64,000 nt of DNA, from the NCBI GenBank assembly GCA_022606425.2, contig JAHDVF020001348.1, positions 241,001 to 305,000 on the forward strand, given 5' to 3'. Origin of the DNA: Lepidostoma basale. Its lineage: Eukaryota > Arthropoda > Insecta > Trichoptera > Lepidostomatidae. A program made the position numbers and the translations under genes. The notes under the pieces were generated by a model. It was not told the origin of the DNA and did not search any database. It saw only the letters and a list, made by a program, of their open reading frames with translations. Shown piece by piece: positions 30,720-40,879 of the stretch (position 1 is the stretch's first letter; every line of letters begins with the position of its first letter).

Positions 30720-31138
30720 AAATTGAGGAGGACCGAGGAAAACGTGACATGATCAAATTAATCAAGTATTTAATGTCGGCCACGCGAGGAGCCGGATAAA
30801 TTGACGTGCATCCATGACACGATGTATGAATCTTTTTTCTGTATACTATATAACAAGTCGTTTGAAATCAATTACTTTATTCAATTTATGGAAGCTATTA
30901 TTATTATTTTATTGTCACGTGAATTCTACACCAGACCAAAGACAGTGCGACAATCACACCCCCATCGCCGGGAATCGAACCGGGAACCTTACGTGTTGCA
31001 GCCATAGCTCTTGCCACTATGCTACGAAGTACGTTGAATGTTGAGAAAACGAGAGAAATCTATCAGAAAATAACAATGTTCGCCGAATTATTTCTGTCTA
31101 CCCTGTAGGTGAGTTGGTGTGATGGTTAGTTAGTTAAT
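30720..31138 (+). pseudogene. LINE-B 3' copy interrupted by a SINE
   Basis: 30720-30831 and 31034-31138 are continuous LINE-B (EDRGKRDMIKLIKYLMSATR-like, then NVEKTREIYQKITM and a GTTAGTTAGTTAA tail). A SINE lies between, with TGAAT at both joints. Confidence 0.7.
30832..31033 (-). mobile_element. tRNA-derived SINE inside LINE-B
   Basis: Minus strand head with B box GGTTCGATTCCC (30970-30981) and A box-like TAGTGGCAAGAGC; body GTCGCACTGTCTTTGGTC. The left part (30835-30895) does not match the other SINE tails. Confidence 0.75.
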
Positions 31139-31144
31139 TCGTTA

Positions 31145-31715
31145 ATCATATTAGATTATTTATTGTTTCTTGAACAATGTTGCAAAACTCTATATCAAAT
31201 GATTAATATAAATTAAAACGTCTGCCTTCTAGAAGTTTTATTAAATGTTATATGGAATGACATGTTTCGCCCTTCTAAGGCATAATATCACGTCACCCGA
31301 GAGTAAGAGGGCTCCAACTAACAAAATTTCACATTTGGCTTTTTTACGTGAAAAGGGTTCTTACTAACCTAATCTATACGTACAATTAAAAAAAACATGT
31401 AATAGTATATTCATTTTGATGATACAAAAATAATTAAGTTCCATCTGATCATTCAAAACACACGATTCACTGAAGAAGGATTCATTTACACTGAGAACTT
31501 TATTATTCCAACTGTCGCCAGAAAATTTACACGCTTCTCGGTAAAAGAGTTTCATCGGCTTCAGATGGAATCCTTTTATTCCAAGACACACACCCGAAAC
31601 CAACAAAACTTTGGCTTCATTTTTCTCAGCTTTTTACTTTTGACAGTTGGAACCTTCTTACTCTCAGGTGTCGATCATTTGAATTTTTTTTTAATTCATT
31701 TTGAATACGTACTTA
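31145..31715 (-). repeat. Hammerhead palindrome family 1, left half, broken by a MITE
   Basis: TTGTTTCTTGAACAATG (31161-31177) is the family 1 end; AGAAGTTTTATT and GACATGTTTCGCCC follow. The sequence is cut at about 31293 by a MITE. Confidence 0.6.
31294..31670. mobile_element. MITE with CACC(C/T)GAGAGTAAGA termini
   Basis: 377 bases. Left CACCCGAGAGTAAGAGGG and right (minus) CACCTGAGAGTAAGAAGG continue as a terminal repeat of about 26 bases with four mismatches. No clear target duplication. An 80-codon minus frame inside (31364-31606) is not recognisable. Confidence 0.6.
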
Positions 31716-31754
31716 AAAATAATTTTAGTAATTTGTTATTTTAATAACAATTTG

Positions 31755-31890
31755 TTCAACTTCATGAACGGAACTAGAAATAGAGAAGGACCGAGGAAAA
31801 CTTGAAACGATCAAATTGATCAAGTGTTAAATGTCAGCCACGTGAGGAGTCGGATAAATTGACGTGCATTCATGGATGGATGTACGAACT
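31755..31890 (+). pseudogene. LINE-B fragment, plus
   Basis: ELEIEKDRGKLETIKLIKC-like remains and GACGTGCATTCATGG, matching 30720-30831. Confidence 0.6.
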
Positions 31891-31943
31891 AAATAACTAA
31901 CCATCACACCAACTCACCGACAGAATAGACAGAAATGATGGAT
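31885..31943 (-). pseudogene. LINE-B 3' end, minus
   Basis: TAACCATCACACCAACTCACC then AGACAGAAATGATGG: LINE-B terminus in the opposite orientation to the adjacent fragment. Confidence 0.55.
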
Positions 31944-32041
31944 ATATTTATGTTTAGGTTAGTCTGGGTTGTACCGTGCCGATAACCATTGTACTTCTGA
32001 ATATATCGCGTTTGCCTAGATGTCGCCTGAAACGTATCAGG
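31927..32041. repeat. 115-base direct repeat, left copy
   Basis: Starts AGACAGAAATGATGG, ends GAAACGTATCAGG. Matches 33137-33251 over its whole length with about seven substitutions. The pair exactly flanks the truncated LINE-A copy. Confidence 0.85.
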
Positions 32042-33136
32042 GCTTTGGTCATTTGTTTACGGAAGTCTCAGCCTTAGGGCTTTTACTCCCCCACAATTAT
32101 TAAAAATGTGTGAAATGAGAGGTTTCTTTACTTTGGGACGTGGTGTTTTTTTTTAGTTTGGGTTTGCAAGGGGGGAATGGTTAGTTTATTAATTGGGGCG
32201 GGTCGGGTGGGATTAATGGTGGGGTTAGCGGGGGCGGGAGTGAAGGTAAGGATTGTGTAGTGTGGTCCGTGGTGTTCCTCTGAAGGAGAATGTGTTTTGG
32301 GCGCTTGTATCGAGTGTGAGTGTGTGGAGAGTAGTTGGTGGTTTCTTTAATTGTGGGGTTGGCGTGAGGCGATCCCCTGAAAGAATCACTCGGCCTATGC
32401 GTGGATGTGTTCGTCTAGAGTCGAGATTCCGGGCTCTAAGTGTAGTTGAGTAATCCTGCTCTAGAAGGGTGCGCCCAGCGCGAGCCGGAGGGCCTTATTT
32501 TGCAGGATTTGGAGATTATGTGTGTGAGTTGAGGCTGCGTGACCCCAAATGGGGGCTGCATAGGTGATGATCGATCTTATTACCGATTTGTAGATAAGGA
32601 GTTTATTATCGGTGTTGAGGTTACTTCTATTGCCTAACATGGGATAGAGAGCGCTGATTGCTCGTGACGCGGACTTGAATTTATTTGTGATGTGAGCTGC
32701 CCATGTTAGTTTGGCGCCGAGGTATTTTGTAGTGTTGGTCCAGGGGACTGATTGGCCGAACATTTGTATTTCAGTGAGTGCGGTGCGAGGTGGGTGTTTT
32801 TTTCTGAATAGTGTTGTTGCACTTTTCACCGGATTGGTGGTGATTTGCCAGTCCTTACACCATTTTTCCAGCTCGATGGCCTGTTTTTGTACTCTCTCTG
32901 CTGAGAGGCGCGCGCTCGTAGAGCTTGAAAAGATGCCCGTGTCGTCGGCGATTTGGGCAATGTAGGTGTTGTGATCGAGAGGGGGTGGGATGTCACTGGA
33001 GTATATATTGAAGAGTATTGGGCCCAGCACGGAACCCTGGGGGACGCCTGCCCTGATGGGGCGGGGTAGGGATCTGGTCACCCTTCTCTGTTCTATTTTC
33101 AAGGAAGCTGGAGGCGAGTTGGATTAGGGAGAGGGG
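32042..33136 (-). pseudogene. LINE-A relative, 5'-truncated copy
   Basis: Minus frame 32461-33102 (213 codons) reads PIRAGVPQGSVLGPILFNIY, AQIADDTGIFSS (IADD for YADD), WCKDWQITTNPVKSATTLF, KYLGAKLTW and APIWGHAAS ... LRLALGAPF. It is the same family as ORF2 at 2009-4759. After 32461 the frame breaks; KRPKHILLQRNTTDHT near 32290-32250 matches the end of ORF2. The 3' part is G-rich on the plus strand (32140-32460). RT upstream of AGVPQG is lost. Confidence 0.85.
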
Positions 33137-33251
33137 AGACAGAAATAATGGATACATTTATGTTTAGCTTAGTCTGGTTTATACCGTGCCGATAACCATT
33201 GTACTTCTGAATATATCGCGTTCTCCTAGATGTCGCCTGAAACGTATCAGG
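33137..33251. repeat. 115-base direct repeat, right copy
   Basis: Partner of 31927-32041, same length; includes TACCGTGCCGATAACCATTG and ATGTCGCCTGAAACG. Confidence 0.85.
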
Positions 33252-33855
33252 TCAATCAAAGTCCTTTAAGGTGCAACGCATGATACCGTGCCGCCAGCAC
33301 CTAATTTTGAGACATATCCTTCCATAACAATTTAACACTTTAGCTATTTAGTTAATTGAACGATACGCAACACTCTACAAATATTTGATTCGAGTATCAG
33401 ATATCTTGCCGTATCTATGCATATACGTATCTGTTGGCTGTGTTCGTGAGCGACACCTGTATTTACCAACACTTGCGTCTGTGTGGGTGGGTCTTGTACA
33501 TGTGTGTTCTTTATGCTTTATTAGCGCATGCAAGTGTGTGATAAGGAAGTGGGTCATAATACATCGTTATCAGGTACAAAACGTCCTCGACTCGGCACCG
33601 TGCAGCCGGCTTGTGTCAACAGGTATTTTCAATCGAACGGTGAACCTCAACTTATGAACCTATACTTATTACTCTCCTTAATATAGATCTTGCGATATGT
33701 ATAGGCAGGATATCAAATTTCGTCTGTGATATCCTAAACCATAATTGATAATTCATAATACGTCATTGACATCATCCACCGGGTGGCGACTCTAAAATGA
33801 CAATGGGCAGGTCACGTGGTCAGAAGCTCAGGCTGACTTGGAGACCGTGGACGTC
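33252..33855. other. Mostly unclassified; short LINE-like stretch
   Basis: GC-richer 33420-33640 has no recognised gene (a 90-codon frame at 33385-33657 lacks features). At 33780-33850, RVATLKWQWAGHVVRS-like coding remains indicate an RTE-like LINE fragment on the plus strand. Confidence 0.4.
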
Positions 33856-33859
33856 CAAA

Positions 33860-34075
33860 ATTTCAACACCAATATCTTTATTAAACGAATGATATTTTTC
33901 TATGAGGTAGTTAACAAATTCATAAAAATTATTATTAAAGATTATTTTAACAGTTCATTGTAACACCTGATGATGCCAACATCGGTTGACGAAACAGCTG
34001 TTGCGACACTCTCAGAAAAAAAAAAATTGTGATATTAGAAGTGTTTTAAAAAACATTATTATAACAATACATTTT
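33860..34075 (+). repeat. Hammerhead palindrome family 2, right arm
   Basis: Single arm with the motif at 33960-34012 and the AATTGTGATATTAGAAG end. The left arm is not present. Confidence 0.65.
33960..34012 (+). ncRNA. Candidate hammerhead ribozyme, family 2
   Basis: CUGAUGA (33967-33973), extra U, stem II GCCAAC/GUUGAC (one substitution from perfect), GAAA (33991-33994), CAGCUGUU with triplet GUU. Core complete. Confidence 0.5.
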
Positions 34076-34107
34076 AAATAACGATGTGTTTTTTATTTAA
34101 TACTTAA

Positions 34108-34515
34108 ACAAACAAACCATCACGCCGTTTCCCCGCAGGGGTTGGCAGAGTGAATGGACCGCCACACTGCTCTATCCTGGCAAACCTCTCTAGCTTCCTC
34201 CACATTCATACAACGAGTCATACACGCACGTCGATTCCCCCGACTTCTAACATGACCAACCTTTAAAATTTGATTAATTTGGTCATGCCATGTTTTCCTC
34301 GGTCTGCCTCGACTTCGTACCCCATTTACATCATTAACGTATACTTTCTTAACCATTCTTTCTCCATCGATGCTTTCATAATTTTGTTCATAACACCTTC
34401 TTCCGCTCTACATTCCTTTCTTATATCAGCATTTGAGATTCTATCGTATTTAATACTTTCGGTTATAAATCCTTCTATGTTTAGCATATTTATTCTGCGA
34501 TTCTCCATTTGCACA
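34108..34515 (-). pseudogene. LINE-B 3' copy
   Basis: Frame 34120-34356: MVKKVYVNDVNGVRSRGRPR, then HVRSRGNRRACMTRCMNVEE and a C-terminus ...SANPCGETA. A shift separates the upstream NADIRKECRAEEGVMNKIMK part. The tail is (GTTT)n (AAACAAACAAACC), unlike most copies. Confidence 0.8.
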
Positions 34516-35040
34516 TGTCGATGGAAATTTTCCGATTTAAATACAGATTAATGATGTTTATAAAATGTTCGCATCATAAAATGAAATATCTAGTAAATGC
34601 ATGAGTTTTTCGCCTCTGATAGCATTTCACAGTCGGTTGGTCACTGCCTTACACGATAAGGCGGCAGGTAAGCCCTATTTAAAAGTCACCGGCTTACCTG
34701 ATAATTCATTGCTAACAATGCCAATTACGTTTTCAGCACAATCGTCGCCGCTGATTTGTGTTCGGCTGACGGCGGCTGCAGCACAATAATCACGTCCAGA
34801 GGACCATTGCTGGCGGGTCACCGTCACCGGGTATTTCGGATAAATATGTCACTCCGGGTTGCGCCACTTGATCGAACGCGTTGTATAAGAACGCTAACAA
34901 CGACTAATGATTTATTTTGATTACCCTTTCATATTGCACGAGCCGCCTTGCGGTAAATGATTATGAGTTTAAGGTGTTGAAATAGGTCATTCGCGACCGA
35001 GCTTTTATTGCAAAGTCATATACAAAGTAATAAATATAAC
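34516..35040. other. Non-repeated, moderately GC-rich stretch
   Basis: 34640-34900 is unlike the rest of the window (GCTGACGGCGGCTGCAGCAC, 34767-34786). No convincing ORF. Possible host regulatory DNA. Confidence 0.3.
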
Positions 35041-35044
35041 ACAA

Positions 35045-35412
35045 CATCTCAACCCTTGTGTATGGAAGTAAAGGATATAACTGGTAAATGAAAGATGAAA
35101 TCAGAATATCAGAAATGAGATGAGATCTCTTAGACGAATGTATGATAAATAGGAAAGAGATTCAAATATAAAATGTGATAGTGTTATGAACAAAATAATG
35201 AAAGTGTCATTAAAATGGTTTGGACACATGGAAATAATGAATTAAGATTGAATGGTGAAGAAAGTATATGTAAACGATGTGAACGGAGTTAGAAATAGAA
35301 GAAGACCGAGGAAAACGTGGCACAATCAAATCAATCAAATAATAAATGTCGGTCACGTAAGAAGTCGGAGAAATCGATGTGCGTGCATAACACGATGTAT
35401 GAGATGTGAGTC
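35045..35412 (+). pseudogene. LINE-B copy
   Basis: LVYGSKGYNW ... EMRSLRRMYDK, VMNKIMKVSLKWFGHMEI, stop, MVKKVYVNDVNGVRNRRR ... RSRRNRCACITRCM. Truncated before GETA. Confidence 0.75.
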
Positions 35413-35489
35413 AGGACAAGAACAATTAGTTTTATTGAATAGCTATTTACACGATTAATGCGCGAGGCAAATCAATGCAAAGGAAATAG

Positions 35490-35620
35490 CTGTTATATTG
35501 ATTCTCATGACATGCCATTTAATTGTCACGTGAATTCTAAACCAGATCAAAGATAGTGTGATAATTACACCTCAGGTATGGCATTCATAGATATGGCCAC
35601 TATGCCGAGAAGGTCATTAT
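35490..35620 (-). repeat. SINE, degenerate
   Basis: Minus orientation: AATTGTCACGTGAATTCTAA and TGTGATAATTACACC body words; head partly lost (no intact B box), ending CGAGAAGGTCA. Confidence 0.6.
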
Positions 35621-36155
35621 GTAGACCTTGCGATCTGTCCGACAGGATCAAATTTGTTCATATTGTGAAGACGTCCATCTCGATCTTCGGAATCCTCGGT
35701 GAATTCCTGTGGATTTGATGTGTTCCCTCCGGAGTAGTATTTTCTGCATACTCCATCCTACTGTGTCATCAGTTGTAGGTACAGATGTTGCAAATTTCCT
35801 TGTTAGGCATCCTATCTCTAAGGTTGCCTACGATATGTCGCAAAGTTTTCATTTATGCCGTTCTAAGGGGATGTTTCATTATGACAATGTCCGCACGCGC
35901 TGAATTATGGATATCACGTATGACATTTTTCTGTCCCTCGACGTATTTCTTAAAATAGCAGGTAAGGCCTTCAAGAAAATGTAAAATATAAAATAGCTTC
36001 ATTAACCAGAATGTAAATAAACTACAATTTTTATTGCAAACAATGCTAGAAAAATATGAAATCTCACGAGAAACGTAATAATAACATTGAAATTGATACA
36101 TTTCTTTTAAAGATAATAAGAAACTTACACAAAAGTCAATTAGTGGCATCGCATG
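35621..36155. other. No gene recognised
   Basis: GC-balanced 35640-35900, possibly an antisense LINE relic (CAGGTAAGGCCTTCAAG-like later). No family assigned. Confidence 0.35.
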
Positions 36156-36330
36156 TGTATTGTTTCTTGAACAATGATTTAAAACTGCATTTTATATAAT
36201 AAATACGAATTAATAAGTATGTTTTTTTTAGAATGTTTACTATCTTTTATGGGAATGTTTCGCCTTGCTAGGTGTCTAATTAAACATGTCATTTCATGTG
36301 TCTAACTCAGCATGTCGTTCAAGAAACAAA
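36156..36330. repeat. Hammerhead palindrome family 1, compact and degenerate
   Basis: Bounded by TTGTTTCTTGAACAATG (36161-36177) and GTTCAAGAAACAA (36316-36328). Inner GGAATGTTTCGCC and CATGTCATTTCATG arms. Core lost. Confidence 0.6.
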
Positions 36331-36369
36331 AAACTTCATTCCCCTAAAATATAAAAAAGTTAAAGAAAA

Positions 36370-36525
36370 CTTTTCTTCTTCTTCTTGTTCTTCCCCTCAT
36401 TGTATATCTTGCGATCTGTATATACTAGATATCAAATTTATTCCCGTGAAGAAGACGACCAGCTTTCTCTCCATCTCTTTGGTGGTCGTCCTGGTTGGTC
36501 TGGTTGGTCATCCTATTTAGGTATA
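36370..36525 (-). pseudogene. LINE-C tail fragment
   Basis: TTCTTCTTCTTCTTGTTCTT tail (minus GAA) followed by CTCTCCATCTCTTTGGTGG, as at 4898-4980. Confidence 0.5.
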
Positions 36526-36900
36526 ATAAAAAACATTATGATTTTTTTTTATAATTTACAAAGCTTTATTCGTATTTTTCACATTTTGTATAATTACACA
36601 TTAAAGTTGAAGAATAAAAACATTAAAAAAAAATACATTTTTTTTTCATATTTATGTTAAAACATTTGTCTATGCATAGACCTATTTTGAATAGTGGTGC
36701 AGATTTTGTGTTTTAGTAGGCGGACCATAATAAAACAACGCATTTCCCAAGAGTAAACCTTGTAACGCAGTTTTAAACACTAATATTACACATCATGATA
36801 AAAATGTTTATCGGAACCGAAAATAAAATTATGGATCGGTATATCTAAGACATTATTAACGTAAGCTAATATTCTTATTTTGAATACTATTGTCATAAAC
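36526..36900. other. No gene recognised
   Basis: AT-rich. Confidence 0.35.
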
Positions 36901-36929
36901 TAGTGTAACCCGATAGCGAAATGCACCAT

Positions 36930-37015
36930 AATCACCGGTCCCGTATGGGACCATTGGGAATTGAACGAAGCAACTCCGCGGTCCCGTACGGGACCACTGC
37001 GCGTCTAAAGGTTAA
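36930..37015. repeat. Pair of 16-base palindromes next to TTAA
   Basis: GGTCCCGTATGGGACC (36937-36952, one mismatch) and GGTCCCGTACGGGACC (36980-36995, perfect), then GCGCGTCTAAAGG and TTAA (37012-37015). Could be the subterminal region of a TTAA-targeting (piggyBac-like) element; no second end found. Confidence 0.35.
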
Positions 37016-37635
37016 TGAAGCCCGAGTTAAAAGAGTTGTATGGACGTAAGTAAGGAAGCGATGTATGTAAACTGTAAAACATGAAGTTGGTATAGCATAG
37101 ATGATATGCCAAACGCGTCACAGCATTTACTCGACATCACCGTATGCCGCACACTTCTTCCGTATTCACTTCCTATTCACGTAACCAAACAATAATAATT
37201 GGCTCAGAGAATAACAAAAGTATTAAACAATAAGCCATTTGACTCGACTCTGTTTCGCTTTGTTACAATATCAGCACGACACGAACGATTCTTGATAGTG
37301 CTTGATGAATTAATAGATAAGTTAAGTCAACGCATTCTTTTAGTTCATCAACTCCTTTCATTATTTATGTTAAGAATAGATTGCGTTATAAATTAGTTGT
37401 GTCTATGTACTTCCATTGTGAAAGCTTTTTGTAACTCCTCTTGATGTAGTTGAATAATTTAAGAATGAATATAAACTGTTTTTACTTTTAAATTTACCGT
37501 TTGTAAAATGTATGCGTAGATTTTTAGAAAAAGATTTCATTATCGTGCGGAATGTTGATATATGATAGAATACCTAACAAAAAAATAATGGAAAATGTAA
37601 GGCAGAAATATACTTAATAAATAAGTAAAGCTCAT
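37016..37635. other. No gene recognised
   Basis: Mixed composition; a 65-codon frame at 37199-37396 has no known motif. Confidence 0.35.
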
Positions 37636-37639
37636 TGAT

Positions 37640-37870
37640 CGGTTCTTAAACAAGTATGTAAAATTCCATATTAAGTAATTAATACGGATGAAAACGTATG
37701 TTTTCCAGAAGTTTTATTATATTTTATGTGAATGACACGTTTAGCCTGATTAAGGCATTATCAAATGATATCTAATACATTTGATAAGCCTTAGACAGGC
37801 TAAACATATCATTTACACAAAATGTAATAAAACTTATAGAAAACAGACATTTCGTATTATGTAAAGCTCA
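37640..37870. repeat. Hammerhead palindrome family 1, both arms
   Basis: GACACGTTTAGCCTGATTAA and GCCTTAGACAGGCTAAACAT arms around CATTTGATAA repeats; the outer parts pair (AACTTATAGAAAAC with GTTTTCCAGAAGTT). GAAA has become TAAA: degenerate. Confidence 0.6.
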
Positions 37871-38029
37871 TTAAGATGGATAAAAAATAAAAATAAATAA
37901 ACTTGTGTACAAGGAGTGTAGAGAGAACAGTCGAGAAAGGCCACTGAGAATATGACAATTTAAACATTTTTTTTTTCAAATAATTGAAATGAAATAAAAC
38001 ATTGTATCTTATAATTTATGCATGTTTAC

Positions 38030-38130
38030 TCCACTTCATCTTCTGGTGATTTATTTTACTTTTGAAATTATTTTTCTCGACACGTTCCGAAGGTTTTATA
38101 CTCTCATTATCAGGATAACGAATGTTTAAA
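38030..38130 (-). repeat. Hammerhead-like repeat family 6
   Basis: Minus CCUGAUAAUGAGAGUAUAAA then ACCUUCGGAACGUGUCGAG: CUGAUAA and GGAAC instead of CUGANGA and GAAAC. A weak relative at 40040-40060. Confidence 0.35.
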
Positions 38131-38388
38131 TTAATTTAAAAAAATCATCATTATGAAATTACACAGAGTTAAAGCCTTAAATAATTTATAAGCCTTAAAT
38201 ATTTCGGTTTTCTAAAAGTTTTATTATAATTTAAAGGAATTAATTCAAATGACTTTCAAAAACTTAGAAAAGCGAAATCTGTCATATCCATAAATTATAA
38301 AAAATCTTCTAAAAAACAGACGGTTTCGTTCGTTTAATTCTTTAATTTGGAGATTTACGTCATTGTTAAAAAAACAATAAATAAACGC
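38131..38388. other. AT-rich spacer with family 1-like words
   Basis: TTTTCTAAAAGTTTTATTATA (38211-38231) and CTTCTAAAAAACAG suggest an eroded family 1 palindrome. Confidence 0.35.
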
Positions 38389-38389
38389 C

Positions 38390-38485
38390 TCAAATTTGGC
38401 ATAAATATATAAAATCACTTAAAAGAGGCCATATTCGAAGTCGCAAAAATCGACGAGCGTGCATCTCACTATATATTAAAAAATA
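38390..38485 (+). pseudogene. LINE-B fragment
   Basis: GHIRSRKNRRACIS-like frame (AAGTCGCAAAAATCGACGAG). Confidence 0.55.
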
Positions 38486-38505
38486 GGGTTCTCTAAGGTA
38501 AAACA

Positions 38506-38880
38506 GGATCTTCTTCTTCTTCAAGTGCCCTGTCGGGTCACCCCAACGTTGGCGATTACCTCGGCGAACCTGTCGGAACATCTCCTCCACACTTCGGTTG
38601 CCGGTCCACTCCCTCACGTTTCGCAGCCAGGACATTTGTCTCCTACCGGGCCCTCAACGTCCCTCAATTTTCCCCTCCAATATCAGTTGGAGAAGGTGGT
38701 ATTTTTCCCCACGCAGTATAAGACCCAGATGTGAAATTTTCTGAACCTTGATAGTTGATAACAGTTCCCTGTCAACTCTAGCTCGCCTCAAGACTTTGGT
38801 ATTGGTAACCATGTCTGTCCAGGGATCTGAGCATTCGACGATAGAGCAACATTTAAACAGGATAACAGGATAAAATAGTG
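38506..38880 (-). pseudogene. LINE-F 3' copy
   Basis: Minus strand: SDPWTDMVTNTKVLRRARVD, KVQKISHLGLILRGEKYHLL, QLILEGKIEGR then MSWLRNVREWTGNRSVEEMF. RTE-like pre-terminal region; tail GAAGAAGAAG at 38509-38520. Confidence 0.7.
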
Positions 38881-38884
38881 AGAT

Positions 38885-38937
38885 CATCCCTCCGTATATA
38901 TCTTCTGGGAAACGGCGAGATGGTTGTTTAGTATTCA
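38885..38937 (+). pseudogene. LINE-B terminus
   Basis: GGGAAACGGCGAGATGGTTG with a degenerate tail. Confidence 0.5.
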
Positions 38938-39282
38938 GTATATTAATGAAATTTATCTTCTTTTATTACGCAACGTAAAGAATCGTGTCAAAGAGGCAAT
39001 ATTTCTGAAGCGTAGTGACATAGCTCATCTTTAAGCGTCTCATTGTTTATTGGCCTCGATAATTCGTGAGGAACAATTAGTCGATATATTACCGTCGTCA
39101 TAATTGAAGTCACTCTAACCATAATAATACTAATTAGATTTTTTTTCTAGAGAAGTGCAGCCATGTTATTTGTAATTTTAGATCTATTGAAAACCTTCGA
39201 GAATAATTCAATCGAAAATGACACACTTTCAAAAAAAAAATAATCCAAAAAAAAAAGCTATTTTTACTGTAAAAAAACATTT
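38938..39282. other. No gene recognised
   Basis: AT-rich with A runs. Confidence 0.35.
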
Positions 39283-39532
39283 CGCCGCTTTGCGAGAATA
39301 ACGTGTTTCGAAATAAGAGTTTTTTTTATTCGATAATCAAATCCGCCGTGTTCAACTTTATTTTCTACAAAAACAGGGAATTTTAAAGTGAAAAACAGGG
39401 AATTTATGAGGGAAACAGACAACACAACAGTAGTATATTGTGTTGTCACGTTGTCTATTTCAGACGGGTGTCTAGTTTCATTTTTCAATTTTTCAATTTT
39501 TCGAGATAACACGTTATTCTCGCAAAGAGGCG
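39283..39532. mobile_element. MITE with CGCC...GGCG termini
   Basis: Left CGCCGCTTTGCGAGAATAAC and right (minus) CGCCTCTTTGCGAGAATAAC, a terminal repeat of about 25 bases, flanked by ATTT on both sides (39279-39282, 39533-39536). 250 bases. It lies just upstream of LINE-B sequence. Confidence 0.65.
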
Positions 39533-39536
39533 ATTT

Positions 39537-39860
39537 GTGATAAAACGATTTACGATAGAGTTTCAAATGCTGATAGAGATGAAGAAAGTATTATGAACAC
39601 AATTATGGTAGGATCACAGCGACGGTTTAGTCACATTGAACGCATGAATGAAGGAAGAATTGTTAAGAAAGTATACGTCAACGATGTGAATAAGGTGCAG
39701 AGTCGAGGAAGACCGAGGAAAACATGGCATGACCAAATCGACGTGCGTGTATGACTCGCTATATGAATGTGGAGGAAGCTAGAGAGGTGTATCAGGATAG
39801 AGTAGTGTGGCGGTCCATCGTATCTGCCTACCCTTTCGGAGAACTGGTTCTGAAGGTTTA
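39537..39860 (+). pseudogene. LINE-B 3' copy
   Basis: TIYDRVSNADRDEESIMNTI, GSQRRFSHIERMNEGRIVKK, VYVNDVNKVQSRGRPRKTWH, a deletion, then MTRYMNVEEAREVYQDRVVW and SAYPFGE. No GTTA tail. Confidence 0.75.
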
Positions 39861-39864
39861 TTGT

Positions 39865-39992
39865 GTTGTTATTGTTGTTGTTATAAAACCGTTCTGACAC
39901 CAGTACTTGTATATGATGCGTTGTGTTGGGTACTGAGCAAAAGGGACGAAAATGCGCTGCTGGTATTTGAAAGAATCATCAGAATATAAAAT
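39865..39992 (+). pseudogene. LINE fragment (post-RT region)
   Basis: TVLTPVLVYDALCWVLSKRD then ENALLVFERIIRI, the Y-G-x-E-x-W-like region of RTE-type ORF2. Family uncertain. Confidence 0.5.
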
Positions 39993-40119
39993 TACGACAT
40001 AAACAGTAAATATCGTTCTCCCGATAATATTTAAATCCACCAAAACATGTCGAGAAAAAAAAAAATTCAAAAAAATGTATTGATCAATAAAAAAATTCAT
40101 AATTATGGAATTCCACAGT

Positions 40120-40725
40120 GTCAGTGCCTTTAGTTTATCAAAAATTATATGGAGTCCTCACGAGGCGAGATATTCTGTTATGCCGGAGAGGGTTCAGAAA
40201 AAAAAATTGAGGTATCTTTACATGAGGGAATATGGTAGCTATCCGTGGCTCTATCCCATGGCACTTCTTGGGACCAACTCTCTGAAAGAATTCAGCTTCG
40301 AAGAGATGGGCATCTCGTTACCCATTTCTTTAGATTACTCAGGGGATATTTTGAGAACTCGGCCGTTCTGGAGGGTGTTCGGCTTTTTGTCCCTGATAGA
40401 TATCTCCGACAGCGACAGCATATATTGTTTAACTACATGCCGCCAGAACGAACCTGACTCTGGTTACACTGGTGGGAAGAGCAATTCATCTGCAGAACGC
40501 AGTCTCCTCGGAGATCGACGTCTTTCATATTAGTGTAAGTACGTTCAGAAGGCAAAAGATCTTAATTCTGGAGAGTATCTTGTCTTCCTAATGTCGAACC
40601 ATCTCTCATGCGTTTCTGGTAGTATACTATATACAATATATTATTTTAGCTGTTCTCAATAGATGCCTTAAATCTTAATTTTGTAATGTCTATTGATGAA
40701 ATAAACTGATTTGATTTGTTTTTAA
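40120..40725 (+). pseudogene. LINE-G 3' copy
   Basis: Reads, in shifting frames, VMPERVQKKKLRYLYMREYG, RRDGHLVTHFFRLLRGYFEN, VLEGVRLFVPDRYLRQR and FRRQ ... LILESILSS, a Jockey/I-type C-terminus. Ends GAAATAAACTGATTTGATTTG. A second copy is at 50285-50800. Confidence 0.7.
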
Positions 40726-40824
40726 AAAAATATTATGAGGTTATAATTTGAAATATCCCAATTAAAAATTTGTTAAAATGCAATAGGCAGTTTAAACCTT
40801 GCATACTTAAGAATATTACATAGT

Positions 40825-40828
<4 letters not shown>

Positions 40829-40855
<27 letters not shown>

Positions 40856-40856
40856 G
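40829..40856. repeat. (CA)n microsatellite
   Basis: About twelve CA units. Confidence 0.95.
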
Positions 40857-40879
40857 CGAAAACAATACCTTATCATGAC

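Noticed and set aside
32253..32453. 66-codon plus-strand frame in the G-rich region
   Set aside because: Antisense of the LINE-A 3' part; no independent support.
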